Below are positions 55,876-64,000 of a stretch of 64,000 nt of DNA, one piece after another. The translations under genes were made by a program, and so were the position numbers. How positions within the stretch are numbered: the first letter of the stretch is position 1; each line of letters starts with the position of its first letter. The stretch comes from Symbiodinium sp. CCMP2592 (lineage: Eukaryota; Sar; Dinophyceae; Suessiales; Symbiodiniaceae). Where the stretch lies: contig CAJNDT010004724.1 in the NCBI GenBank assembly GCA_905221615.1, forward strand, positions 1-64,000. Reading direction: 5' to 3'. The notes below the pieces were generated by a model, which worked only from the letters and a program-made list of their open reading frames with translations, did no database searches and was not told the origin of the DNA.

Positions 55876-56262
55876 GATTCTGCGGCCCCCAAAGACAACA
55901 GCCCGAAACAGCCCGGCTGCTCTGGATTCGCGAGGATTTTGCTCAGACTAAGCTTTTGATGAGAACTCTGGATTTGAATCCCCAGGCGAAACTCTGGACA
56001 CTGCGCCCCTGCCCCTGAACCCACAACTCTGCGCAGCAATGAACTCAGGTCTGACCTCTGAGCCTCAAACCTCAAGTCCCAGAAACCCCAAACCCCCCCT
56101 CCCTCGAAACAACCCCCCGTCAAAATATACATATTCCAAGCAGGCCCCTCGATCCCCCCTAAAAACCCTGGAAACCCAAACGCCCAGAGCCCCCCAAAAC
56201 CCAAAGTGCCCAAATCCCAGCAAAGACGAGGAACGACCGCGGGTCGAGGCTGCCAACCTCAC

Positions 56263-56400
56263 GGAGGAGAGCTTCAGGAGTTCGGGATCGAGCCCATGTG
56301 CGAAAACTATAAGCAGAATCATAGTCATGGTCAGAACAATGACAGTAGCAACAATAAGAAGACTATGCCTACTCTGGCCCGGTGCCATATACTCCCCCAT
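56263..56400 (-). CDS. candidate first exon, single membrane helix
   Basis: ATG at 56400 opens 46 codons: MGEYMAPGQSRHS, then a clear membrane helix (LLIVATVIVLTMTMILLIVF) and HGLDPELLKLSS, ending phase 0 at GTGAGG. Length, helix and donor suit the start of a signal-anchored or secreted protein. The next exon was not found. The plus strand is open but less convincing. Confidence 0.48.
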
Positions 56401-56823
56401 TTTTCAGTTTGGGGTTGGAGCTGCCTTCACTGCGTCAGCATCTTTGAGTTGTTGAGACCCCGGTGAGGGCTTTAGAGCTCAGGGCCTTTGAACTTGAGAG
56501 CATTGGGGCGGGGCTATCGTCTCGATAGATCATGCAGGCTGGGATTCATCCGAGTTAGGCTTGCTCAAAGTAAGCCGTTGGACCTCAAGTCGAACTGACG
56601 ACACGAGAGGCAGGGTCTGTGTGCACTGCTTCCTCCAACACCAAATTGCGGCTGGGGGTCTGGGGCTTAGGATCCCTAAACCCCTACTGGCCCTACTGCA
56701 AAACGCGTGACAACTCAAACCTGAACCTAAACCTGAAGTCGTTCGGGCCGGCCTGCTTGCTGCGCATCACCGACAGCTGCTGCTGCATCCAAGCCTTGGT
56801 CAAGCCGGAAGGGCTTCAGGGTT

Positions 56824-57072
56824 TTGAGTGCAAGGCTTAAGGCTGCAGGAGCGGTTTTCAGGCGAAGGTTGCTCGAGTCTTGTAAGTGCCTCAAAGACAA
56901 AGATCACCACGACTGCCACAGCGACGACAACTACGCAAACCAAAGGAAGCTGATGACAGCCGTCAAACCGGAAACGATGCAGGCTAACTTTGAAGGATCC
57001 AGACGGGAACCATGGGTGCGTGTCAGTGCACGTCGCAGGTGTTCGAGTATGTATACTTGCTGGCTTACTTGA
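56824..57072 (+). CDS. candidate terminal exon
   Basis: Plus frame ending in TGA with good codon bias: AGAVFRRRLLESCKCLKD, a His/Asp/Cys patch (DHHDCHSDDN), then LMTAVKPETMQANFEGS. A GTAAGT inside (56882) could be a donor instead. A possible preceding exon, FGPACLLRITDSCCCIQAL, lies at 56738-56800. Product not recognised. Confidence 0.4.
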   Translation: MSARLKAAGAVFRRRLLESCKCLKDKDHHDCHSDDNYANQRKLMTAVKPETMQANFEGSRREPWVRVSARRRCSSMYTCWLT

Positions 57073-57457
57073 TCTGTCCGTGCACTTCTTGTTTCATTGG
57101 AGCGTGCGCTTAATCGTTCCTAAATAAACCGCAAGCCCAAACCCTGAACCCCAAAAACCCCAAAGCCTAAACCCTAGAAGCCCTAACCCCCAATAAACCC
57201 TCATCACTTCCTAAAGCAAGTGCTATACTATCGCTTCAAGCTATCCTAGTAGCAGCGCTTCTAAAGTAACCCCTGAACTATCACCACCCTTTGACTTCCC
57301 CAGCCCACGACCGGCCTCGCCGAAGTGGTCCAAGCCGTCGCCCAAGAGCTCACGAGCAGCCTCCAGATGGTTCGGGGGTTGCAAAAGGTGCCTTGAAGGG
57401 TTCAGACAGGGTTGTTCTTAAGAGTACTATCCTTTGCGTTGCTGTAGACCTACTGCC

Positions 57458-57889
57458 TCAGAGATGAAGCTGCCCGAATCCCGATCCTAAACCCTGAACC
57501 CTGACACCAAGAAGAACATCAAGGAGAAACACAACACTGATAATTAACGGAGGTATAAAGTACGGATGTGACAGAAACATGACAAGCAAGCTGGCTTCCA
57601 TCATAGCACAGTAATGGTAGATCCTGGAAAATCGGGTGCATCGCGAGAGTCCACCTGTGTGTCGCCATACCCATAGCATGCTAGAAATGAAAAAGCGATG
57701 ATAGGCGTTTTGAGTATGACCACCCATATTCAGGATAGCTGCTACTATAGCAGCAAGCACAACTCTTGCAGCCTCCGTCAGCAACAGCTGCTGCGACTCG
57801 TCGAAAAGCTTTTGGCGATACCTTGCAGAACTAAACCAGGGGTCTAGGGTCCAGAATGGCCAAAGTTGCCCCAGAACAGGACATTGCAC
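57458..57889 (-). CDS. candidate exon, multipass membrane protein
   Basis: Minus frame of 143 codons. After an AG acceptor near 57828: FDESQQLLLTEAARVVLAAI, then HTQNAYHRFFISSMLWVWRH and a long hydrophobic stretch with MEASLLVMFLSHPYFIPPLI. Two or three membrane helices are likely. The last 20 codons (LGVRVQGLG) are telomere-like words, so the exon probably ends near 57506. There is no ATG at the start, as for an internal exon. Product not recognised. Confidence 0.48.
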   Translation of the reverse strand: MQCPVLGQLWPFWTLDPWFSSARYRQKLFDESQQLLLTEAARVVLAAIVAAILNMGGHTQNAYHRFFISSMLWVWRHTGGLSRCTRFSRIYHYCAMMEASLLVMFLSHPYFIPPLIISVVFLLDVLLGVRVQGLGSGFGQLHL

Positions 57890-58044
57890 ATTGCACTTTG
57901 GGGTCTAGACTACAGATGGTGTTCGTCCCTTCCACCCTGATGCTCAAAGTATCAGGGGACTTGGTAAGTGAGTGGTGTTGGAAGCTCCCTTCTACCAAAT
58001 ATAAGCAGGTATAAGGTATAATTATGATTGCTTTAAATGATATA

Positions 58045-58155
58045 GTAGAAGCCCAAAAGTTGGAAACCCAATAGCCTCAATCCTTAAGAGTCATGTATAA
58101 GGGATCCCAGCACTAATTGTCCTTAATCCGGTTTCCAACTTTTTGGGGTTTACTG
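58045..58155. mobile_element. ~110-bp inverted-repeat element
   Basis: Left end AGTAGAAGCCCAAAAGTTGG and right end (reverse complement) AGTAAACCCCAAAAAGTTGG form an imperfect inverted repeat extending to GGAAACC. The inner part is A/T-rich. It begins five bases past a stop codon (58161). Confidence 0.6.
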
Positions 58156-58160
58156 TAACC

Positions 58161-58264
58161 CTACTTGGTCCTTCGAGTCAGCCCTAAGCCGGGGCGCATC
58201 TCTCGCGCCATCTGCAGGAGCTGTGCGCAACTGCGCGCCGGAAGAGGCGTGGCGGGGCCGGCAC
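58161..58264 (-). CDS. candidate terminal exon, strong acceptor
   Basis: After GTGTTTTTGCAG|G, two split bases then 33 codons and TAG: AGPATPLPARSCAQLLQMAR then EMRPGLGLTRRTK. High G/C3. The stop lies next to an inverted-repeat element, which may provide 3' untranslated sequence. The plus strand (58223-58400) is also open, with a GTGAGT. Product not recognised. Confidence 0.47.
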
Positions 58265-58596
58265 CTGCAAAAACACACTTCTGGTAAGGAGCCTCCAGTT
58301 TGGGTTTCTATGAGGCTCCGGTTGGAGTCCCAACCCCTCATACGGTTGCCACCACGGCTTGTGATCGTCCTTGTCTTTGCCGTCGTCTTCGTAGTGAGTG
58401 ACGCGAGGGATTCTCAGACCGGTTCAGAGCTCGGGTTGCAGGGCCGTGGTTGCGGCGTGGAGTCGGTCGCTGACGCTTTGAAGGGTTTAGGGCTTCAAGC
58501 CTTGAGGGTTCAAGGCCTTGGACCTGACCCCAGTGCCCTACCCAAATCCAAGTAGCCACCCAGAGACCCCAAACCCCAAAGCCTGAAGATTAGGCT

Positions 58597-59034
58597 CTAG
58601 TAGACTCCAGGGGTTATTACAGTAACCCTCCGGAATCCCTGCTGATTCTCCAGAATCCATTGGGGCCTTCTGCAAAGCTGCGGTGCAGCGACGACCAGAG
58701 TGGCCCCGGGTCTGTGGCCGGGAAGACATGGGGAAATCAGACTCCGAAAGCCGTCGTTGTGGTGGCAGCTGTGTACGGTGGAAATGAGCTGGAGGAGCAG
58801 CAGTCGGAACAGTGGAAGCAGCGGAAGTAGGAGGAGAGACGCAGCTGTGGGAGGAATAGCAGTAGGAGGAGCAGCAGGAGGAGCGCAAGTGGCCGGAATG
58901 GGCAACTCATAATTTGAGGCGCTGTGAAAGCCAGGGCGAAAGTGTTGAGTTCCGGAATTCTTGGCATGGGCAAGAGTTACATTCCCCCGACCCTGAACCA
59001 CAACCACCAAGTACATATCCCAACCTCTGCGCAA
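58597..59034 (-). CDS. candidate exon, Pro/Leu-rich, 145-codon frame
   Basis: Minus frame ending in TAG: VTLAHAKNSGTQHFRPGFHS, a Pro/Ala/Leu tract partly made by CTG/CTC trinucleotides, then GATLVVAAPQLCRRPQWILE and GFRRVTVITPGVY. High G/C3. It could be spliced to the signal-like start at 59122. A second minus frame (58538-58888) is also open. Product not recognised. Confidence 0.38.
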   Translation of the reverse strand: MRRGWDMYLVVVVQGRGNVTLAHAKNSGTQHFRPGFHSASNYELPIPATCAPPAAPPTAIPPTAASLLLLPLLPLFRLLLLQLISTVHSCHHNDGFRSLISPCLPGHRPGATLVVAAPQLCRRPQWILENQQGFRRVTVITPGVY

Positions 59035-59122
59035 AACCCAGCCTGCACATGCGAAGCGATGACCTCACCCCCACCCACACGAACAAAATAGGGGAGAGGA
59101 GGAACAAAAGAAGCAATGCCAT
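58907..59122 (-). CDS. candidate small secreted Cys-rich peptide or signal exon
   Basis: Complete 71-codon frame from ATG. The N-terminus MALLLLFLLSPILFVWVGV is a strong signal-peptide or anchor pattern. The rest has GGCGSGSGECNSCPC, five Cys in a short span, and ends LSQRLKL. Alternatively a GTGAGG donor after codon 18 makes it the first exon of the 58597-59034 frame. Confidence 0.33.
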   Translation of the reverse strand: MALLLLFLLSPILFVWVGVRSSLRMCRLGFAQRLGYVLGGCGSGSGECNSCPCQEFRNSTLSPWLSQRLKL

Positions 59123-59220
59123 GATCTTCTACAACGGTGTCCACAATGCCTAAACATAGGAACAACTCTAGGAAGAGCAAGGGCTACCAAGGCAAAACAG
59201 AAGTGGCACTGATACTATAT

Positions 59221-59307
59221 GGGTGGTTGTCAAAATTATGGCCCCCTGAATGTTCGGTGCCGTACTATCATAAGGACAAAAAGGGACCATAATTTTGATA
59301 ACTACCC
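59221..59307. mobile_element. family B element
   Basis: 87 bp, ends GGGTGGTTGTCAAAATTATGG and CCATAATTTTGATAACTACCC. Flanks ATAT and ATGT are only an imperfect duplication. Confidence 0.65.
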
Positions 59308-59678
59308 ATGTACATGTAGCTGATGCCTAAGCTGCCCCCTCATCAGTGGCAACAGTCATAGCAAGACAAGAACTCGCACACCAACTCGATTCAAACTGCA
59401 AAGCAGAGAGCCTGCCAAAACCAGGTCTGCACTGTCGATGCCTTGGAGTGCTTCGAACTTAGGGGCCTCAGACCTGGGGTTTAAACTCAGGGGCCTCAGA
59501 GATTGGTATGTTTGGGACAGGGTATTGCATGCCTTGGGCTCGGGGTGCAAAATAGACTGTGAGACCAGGTTGTTCTTCTACCCTCTACAGACAGAAAGTG
59601 GTGGGCAGATGCGGGTACCTTCAGCTACTGCAGTCTACTGGTGGATTCGAAAGTCTGTACAACTTGCCTCCACAAGGC

Positions 59679-59841
59679 TCAAACCGCCTTGGTCTCCTGA
59701 CTGCGTGTCCGGACAGCCTGACCGTTTAGAACTACATCCGAGGCATTGTTCTTCAGGTGAAAAAAAGTGTGCTGATTGCCCGGCATGGTGTACATACCGT
59801 TGCCTTTTGCAGAACGCGTTTTTGCCAGGATTTGCCAGGTG
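59679..59841 (-). CDS. candidate terminal exon downstream of (GGT)n
   Basis: Minus frame ending in TGA: TWQILAKTRSAKGNGMYTMP then HTFFHLKNNASDVVLNGQ. Good G/C3. AAAAG|G inside could be the acceptor. Another minus phase (59635-60018, with a poly-Gly run) and a plus frame (59438-59842) are open too. Confidence 0.33.
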
Positions 59842-59842
59842 A

Positions 59843-59935
59843 CCACCACCACCACCACCACCACCACCACCACCACCACCACGACTAGTGCTACTGCAAA
59901 GACGACTACTAAGACGACTCCCACGACCACTACAA
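59843..59935. repeat. (ACC)n trinucleotide tract
   Basis: Perfect (CAC/ACC)n to 59880 then ACT/ACG variants; Thr, Val or Gly in the various frames. Confidence 0.85.
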
Positions 59936-60163
59936 GCAGAAGTCGCCTGGTCATTGCTATTCAGACATCTAACCTGCAAAAGCCCGAGCTGCTCCTTGCT
60001 GGAGTATTCGGGCGGCATTGGAGCTCCCCTTCTGGCAAGCCTCCGTCGGATGCTTCGATCTGCTCAGTGCATCTGACACGGCAGCGCCAAGGGACAACCG
60101 AAACCTCGAACTCTCAAAAGCCCTAAACAACATCGTCGGCCTGGGCCCCCATCGAAGGCGCAG

Positions 60164-60319
60164 GGCCCGGCGAGGGTGCCTCCAGAAGCTCAGGGTAACC
60201 GGTTCCCCTCTAAGGGCTCTTTGGCCCTTGAAGCAGGTCGCAGGGGCCTTGGAGCGCTCCCTCCTCCTCCTCCTCCTCCTCCTCCTCCGGGCCCTCTGCT
60301 GCCACCGGGGCCTCCGCAG
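60164..60319 (+). CDS. candidate exon with polyproline tract
   Basis: After GCGCAG|G a plus frame gives VPPEAQGNRFPSKGSLALEA, then ten Pro from (CCT)n and GPLLPPGPPQ, ending at CAG|GTACGG. Polyproline followed by a strong donor supports coding on plus. The minus strand is open with poly-Arg (59969-60367). Product not recognised; a proline-rich linker is likely. Confidence 0.37.
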
Positions 60320-60399
60320 GTACGGGGTCCTGCGCATGACACTTCTCAGGTTTGGGAGTCTTGCCACTTCAAGCGAGTGAGGTTTTTTGGGAGTTTGGA

Positions 60400-61490
60400 G
60401 GGGTTCTAGACGCTATAGCTTTTAGGGCTGATGCCAATGTTATTAGGGTCAATCAGTTTAAGACTGCGAGCCTTTGCGAGGGGGGGGACTCTGTCGAACC
60501 TCCTGTGCTAACCACTTGTCCAAAAAGCGCGGGCCACATCAACCTCAATGGAATACCAAATCTTCGACTTGATCGGCAATAGCAAGCTCCAAGCCCTAAA
60601 GCCCAAAAACCCAAACTTAGATCCAAGTCCTAAGCTCAAAAGACCGACCAACATTTGGGGGGAGTTCTGGTGTGAGGCCTACCTTGTGGATTTCATTCTC
60701 ATCTTCCAAACACCCCAAAGAGCCGGAATCGAAACTTTCAAAACCCATAGCCTGCGTCAACCCTTCGGGCTCCAAACCCTCAACTCTCCCAACCCTTGAG
60801 CTCCAAATCTGTTGTAAATCCCAACTCGAAACCGCTCAAGCTGGAAGCCCGCGAAACTCGAACCGTATACACCCTAGACCCTAAACCCCTAAACCCTAAA
60901 CCCTAAACCCTAAACCCCTTAAACCCCTAAACCCCTTAAACCCCTAAACCCTAAACCCCTAAACCCCTAAACCCTAAACCCCTAAACCCCTAAACAGTCA
61001 ACCCTCCAAGCTTCGATCTCCTCCTCCGCCTCCTCCTCCTCCTCCTTTCGGGCCTCTTCCCCGTCGTCCTCCGGCCTGGTCTCTTCGGTGCTTCCAGCTC
61101 TGAATGCTGAGGCGTTGGGACTTGGGATTCCGGGCTTAGGGTTCCGGAGTTTAGGGTTTAGGGTCCAGGGTTCGGGACAGGATATGGGGTCTGGGGTGGG
61201 GTTTAGGGATCCATCATGACATACAACAAACTTACACTTCCCATTTAATTTATACAGGCCCCTCTACCCTAGAACTCTTGCTGTGCCCTAAACCAGAAAT
61301 CCCTAAACCCTTACAAACTCAAAAGAGCCCCACTCACACCCGGCCTCGGATCCACAGCCGGCTGCCAGAGTGCCTGCAGAGGAGCTTGCGGGCACAGGAG
61401 AGCTCCATAGCTTAGGGCCAAGGGTTCACAGACTGAGGGATCGCTTTTGGGACTTAGGGTCATAGGATTTGGGGGTTAGGAGTTTAGGGT
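60400..61490. other. no secure gene
   Basis: Plus frame to 60582 (SAGHINLNGIPNLRLDRQ end) is possible. The rest is decayed CCCTAAA words, an array at 60876-60996 and CTC repeats at 61020-61045. Confidence 0.35.
60876..60996 (-). repeat. CCCTAAA telomere-type array, opposite orientation
   Basis: About 120 nt of CCCTAAA and CCCCTAAA units; G-rich strand is minus, opposite to the 6.3 and 7.2 kb arrays. Confidence 0.88.
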
Positions 61491-61499
61491 TGAGGCGGC

Positions 61500-61705
61500 T
61501 CAGGATGGTTCAGGCCCTGCTTTTCTCGAGCCCTTTTCCCAGCCGCTGGGTTGGTAGAAGTGCCTCTTGTTGCTCCAGCACTCTCGGGCTTCGTGTTTGA
61601 GGGTTTCGCTACGGACTTTTTGGATCAGGCTTGCTATCATAAAGGTCACTTTTTCCGAGAAGCTTACGGCAGCATCCCAAAGCCCTGACGAGGGGTTTCT
61701 GCCGC
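61500..61705 (-). CDS. candidate terminal exon, basic helical
   Basis: After GTGCGGCAG or the AG upstream, minus frame to TGA: GLWDAAVSFSEKVTFMIASL, IQKVRSETLKHEARECWSNK, then a basic tail with WEKGSRKAGPEPS. Strong G/C3 bias. Product not recognised. Confidence 0.48.
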
Positions 61706-61927
61706 ACAGTGCCGAAGTAGGCCCCAAACCCAACACCTTAAACCCATGCAGAGTTTGGGATCGCAACCTCAGTCAAACGGGGTGAAAGCCCCACTTTAAT
61801 CCCCGAAACCTCTACGCAACCAAGCTTGAAACACTTACCGAGTCCGAAAAATGGGTTCTAGCTTCAGACATAATCAACGCCTGCTCGGCCCCTTACTCGC
61901 TAGGTTGTACAGAAACTATGTGTGAAA

Positions 61928-62071
61928 CTATAGGCATTCAGCGTTTGCATGATCCCATAAGCAACCTAAAATCAAATTCATGCATGAAGAACTCAGCTGC
62001 CAAGTATCCGCATCAGGCAAATCTCCCATGAGGCGGCAAGACTCGACCTTGGCTTTGAGTATGGAGTTGGG
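61928..62071 (-). CDS. candidate terminal exon
   Basis: After CCTAAG, 47 codons and TAG: PNSILKAKVESCRLMGDLPD then ADTWQL; the end (NLILGCLWDHANAECL) has weaker codon bias and the exon could stop earlier. A second minus phase is open (61993-62175). Product not recognised. Confidence 0.43.
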   Translation of the reverse strand, partial: PNSILKAKVESCRLMGDLPDADTWQLSSSCMNLILGCLWDHANAECL

Positions 62072-62229
62072 CTTAGGTTTAAGGATGTCGAGGTAAGGCT
62101 ACGAGCCGTCAACCCTTGTATGGTTGTAACCTTTCTTATGCGCCAATGCCCAGGTTCTGCGAAACCCGGTTGCAAGCGTCAGTATTACCGATGCTGCATC
62201 GGCGATGCAGCTGCTCTTCTGACAAGACG

Positions 62230-62470
62230 ATTCTCGCTAGCGCTGTGTAGCAGTAGCAGTAGCGGTAGAGGTAGCGGTTGCGGAAGTGGTCGGCGTCTAT
62301 AAGGGGCAGCAGCGGTGGCGGTCGCAGTACTGCGTGACGTAGTCAGTCGCAGTCGTGGTCGTAGTCGCAGTTGTACCGATAGCAAAGAAGTAGGGGGAAG
62401 AGGAGGAGGATAGGAGCAACAGCAGCAGCCAGCACCTGCCGCCGCAGCCACATCTGCGGCGGCACCCGCA
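62230..62470. repeat. AGC/GGC trinucleotide-rich tract
   Basis: Degenerate agtagcagtagcgg then gcggcagcac units; Ser/Gly or Leu/Ala frames. Confidence 0.6.
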
Positions 62471-62796
62471 GGAGCCGTCATGTGACCCTACGTGCCACCT
62501 TAGCCTTGATTGTAGCTCAGATATGCATGCATGTGTTGAGGGTGCCTGAGATTGAATTCCTCCCGTCTCCCTGAGTCGTGAGCCAGTGCCAACGCCAGCG
62601 CCTCTACGCGCGGTCACGTTGGTTTCCAGGCAGTGTCAGGGGGTTTGCGACCTATACGGCTTTTGGCGTTTTTTGTGCTAGGCTTTTTTGGTTTCAGGGT
62701 TTTCGGATGTGCGAAGGTCCTTGAAAAGTTTAGGCTCAAGCTTTGGGTTCACGGCCAGTCTTGGCCATGTTGGTGATGTTGCCACTGCTGTTGGCA

Positions 62797-63063
62797 CTAG
62801 TTGTCATGACCGTGGTCAGTTACACTGTTGCCCGGCTGCGTGACGAGCCAACAGAGCACTCTATTCATCATGAACTCGGTATCTAGAATCTGGATCACGG
62901 GTTGCAGTACCTTAACCAGCAAACTGTTGGAAGTTGTTAAACCAAAGGCTACGGACGTCAGTAGTACGGCCCTCATTGTCAACTCCAAAACTAAACCAAG
63001 ACCCGCTCCTTCCGATCGCCGATTGCCATGGCCATCTGAAGAAGGTACCGGCTGTGGCAGGTC
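62797..63063 (-). CDS. candidate terminal exon, 88 codons
   Basis: After CCCGAAGTCAG|G, phase 0: DLPQPVPSSDGHGNRRSEGA, then LTMRAVLLTSVAFGLTTSN and VKVLQPVIQILDTEFMMN, ending TAG. It could be read instead from the internal ATG as a signal-like start. Another minus phase (62912-63121) is open. Product not recognised. Confidence 0.43.
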   Translation of the reverse strand, partial: DLPQPVPSSDGHGNRRSEGAGLGLVLELTMRAVLLTSVAFGLTTSNSLLVKVLQPVIQILDTEFMMNRVLCWLVTQPGNSVTDHGHDN

Positions 63064-63449
63064 CTGACTTCGGGATGCGGGGCTGCATATGAAGAAAACT
63101 AGAACTGAAGTGTCTAACCACGGTTTAGGGCTTATAGGGTTTAGGATGGGTGAAGTGTTTGAGCAGAAGAAGTTCTGATTTTGGGCTGGGGGTAGGATCG
63201 AGTGCTCACAGGCATGCTGGAAAAGTCAGTGATTTGGTGTGAACACCTGAGAGACTGAGCAACCGAGGGTTCACGGGCTCAGTTAATATTCTACTAGTAG
63301 GGCAGCAAAAACCGGCTTTGAGCAGCGACCCAAAACTGCAAGCAGGAAGTTGACACACTACAGTCAAGTCAAGCCAAAACAGATTTGGGCGAAAAAGCAT
63401 TCAAGTCATCTAGTGACCGTAACAGCACGAATCACATGCGCCATCCTCA

Positions 63450-63794
63450 TCACATCAGCAGTTTACAGTAAATGCCTCGGTCGGTCTTCGAACGCAATCC
63501 ACTTGCTGCGACACTACGCTTTGTGGGCTTTACAGTGTTGGGCCCCGATCCCTGTAACCACCAGCAGTTTCTTCTTCTTCTTCTGAGGACAGCCATGACA
63601 GGAATATGATGGTGCTGTTGTGTTCTCATTCCTACTTCCTGACTGTGTCTGGCAGCACCTTCAACGCGCCGTCGGAATGGCAAAATAGGGCAGCTCACGC
63701 TATGCAGCAGCCGAGGAGCATCATCTTCATCACAGCCGGGTCCATGAGCCTAGGAGACAACCAGGGATGCCCGAAGCTGGACACAGAGCTGTGA
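63450..63794. CDS. two competing frames, minus 63450-63698 and plus 63606-63794
   Basis: Minus: RRVEGAARHSQEVGMRTQQH then an Arg run made by a TTC repeat, ending TGA. Plus: complete 62 codons from ATG, MMVLLCSHSYFLTVSGSTFN, ending PKLDTEL. They overlap only in part, so both or neither may be real. Confidence 0.27.
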
Positions 63795-64000
63795 TACAGC
63801 TGTGGTCACAACTTGCTAAAGCTTGCTAAACCCGAGTTTGCCCTCGCACCGTTGTAGGACTTGCTCTCGCGTTCCTTCCACCGAGCCCTCAGAAACAAAC
63901 GCCTGGGGAGTACGTCTGTCTCTGCTCTCGGATTCATGGCACCGAGCGGGTTTTCCGGCCTGTGAGAGGCTAGTTCGGCTCGTATGCCAGACGCCTCACA

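Overview
This window looks like nuclear DNA of a dinoflagellate, most likely a Symbiodinium-type alga. The reasons are plant-type TTTAGGG telomere-like arrays inside the sequence, few long open frames, coding stretches in short pieces with G/C-rich third positions, acceptors mostly of the form AG|G, and a dense scatter of short palindromic repeat elements and trinucleotide tracts. The organism call is inference. No prokaryotic operon, rRNA gene, convincing tRNA gene or CRISPR array was seen.

Layout. 0-6 kb: candidate exons on both strands. 6.2-7.6 kb: repeat hub (TTTAGGG array, palindromic elements). 9.6-10.6 kb: polypyrimidine block with a repeated cassette. 11-19 kb: candidate exons, including a pair at 15.1/14.8 kb whose intron is almost entirely a repeat element. 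21.4-24.5 kb (minus): a multi-exon gene with a cysteine motif resembling the N-terminal NRF domain of nose-resistant-to-fluoxetine-type membrane acyltransferases. 30.4-31.9 kb (minus): the best complete gene, three exons encoding a 420-residue armadillo-like protein. 38.3-39.75 kb: (TAG)n followed by (CTA)n. 40.6-54.6 kb: several genes with short introns that coincide with one repeat family. 55-63 kb: many candidate exons, mainly minus strand, with a CCCTAAA array at 60.9 kb.

The main biological point is 'family D', a short repeat (core near GTARGGGCCTTGATAATT, then GAATAGGG-TTTGGGG and an A/T-rich part). In seven places its ends coincide with GT and AG splice sites, in both orientations, and joining the flanking exons keeps the frame open. 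These look like introners, mobile elements that create introns. Families A, B and C are similar in size but do not supply splice sites; several A and B copies have perfect 4-bp flanking duplications.

Limits: no gene is proved. Exons were judged by reading frame, codon character and splice signals by eye. Many regions are open on both strands, so strand and junctions of single exons are uncertain. Unless stated, products are not recognised.
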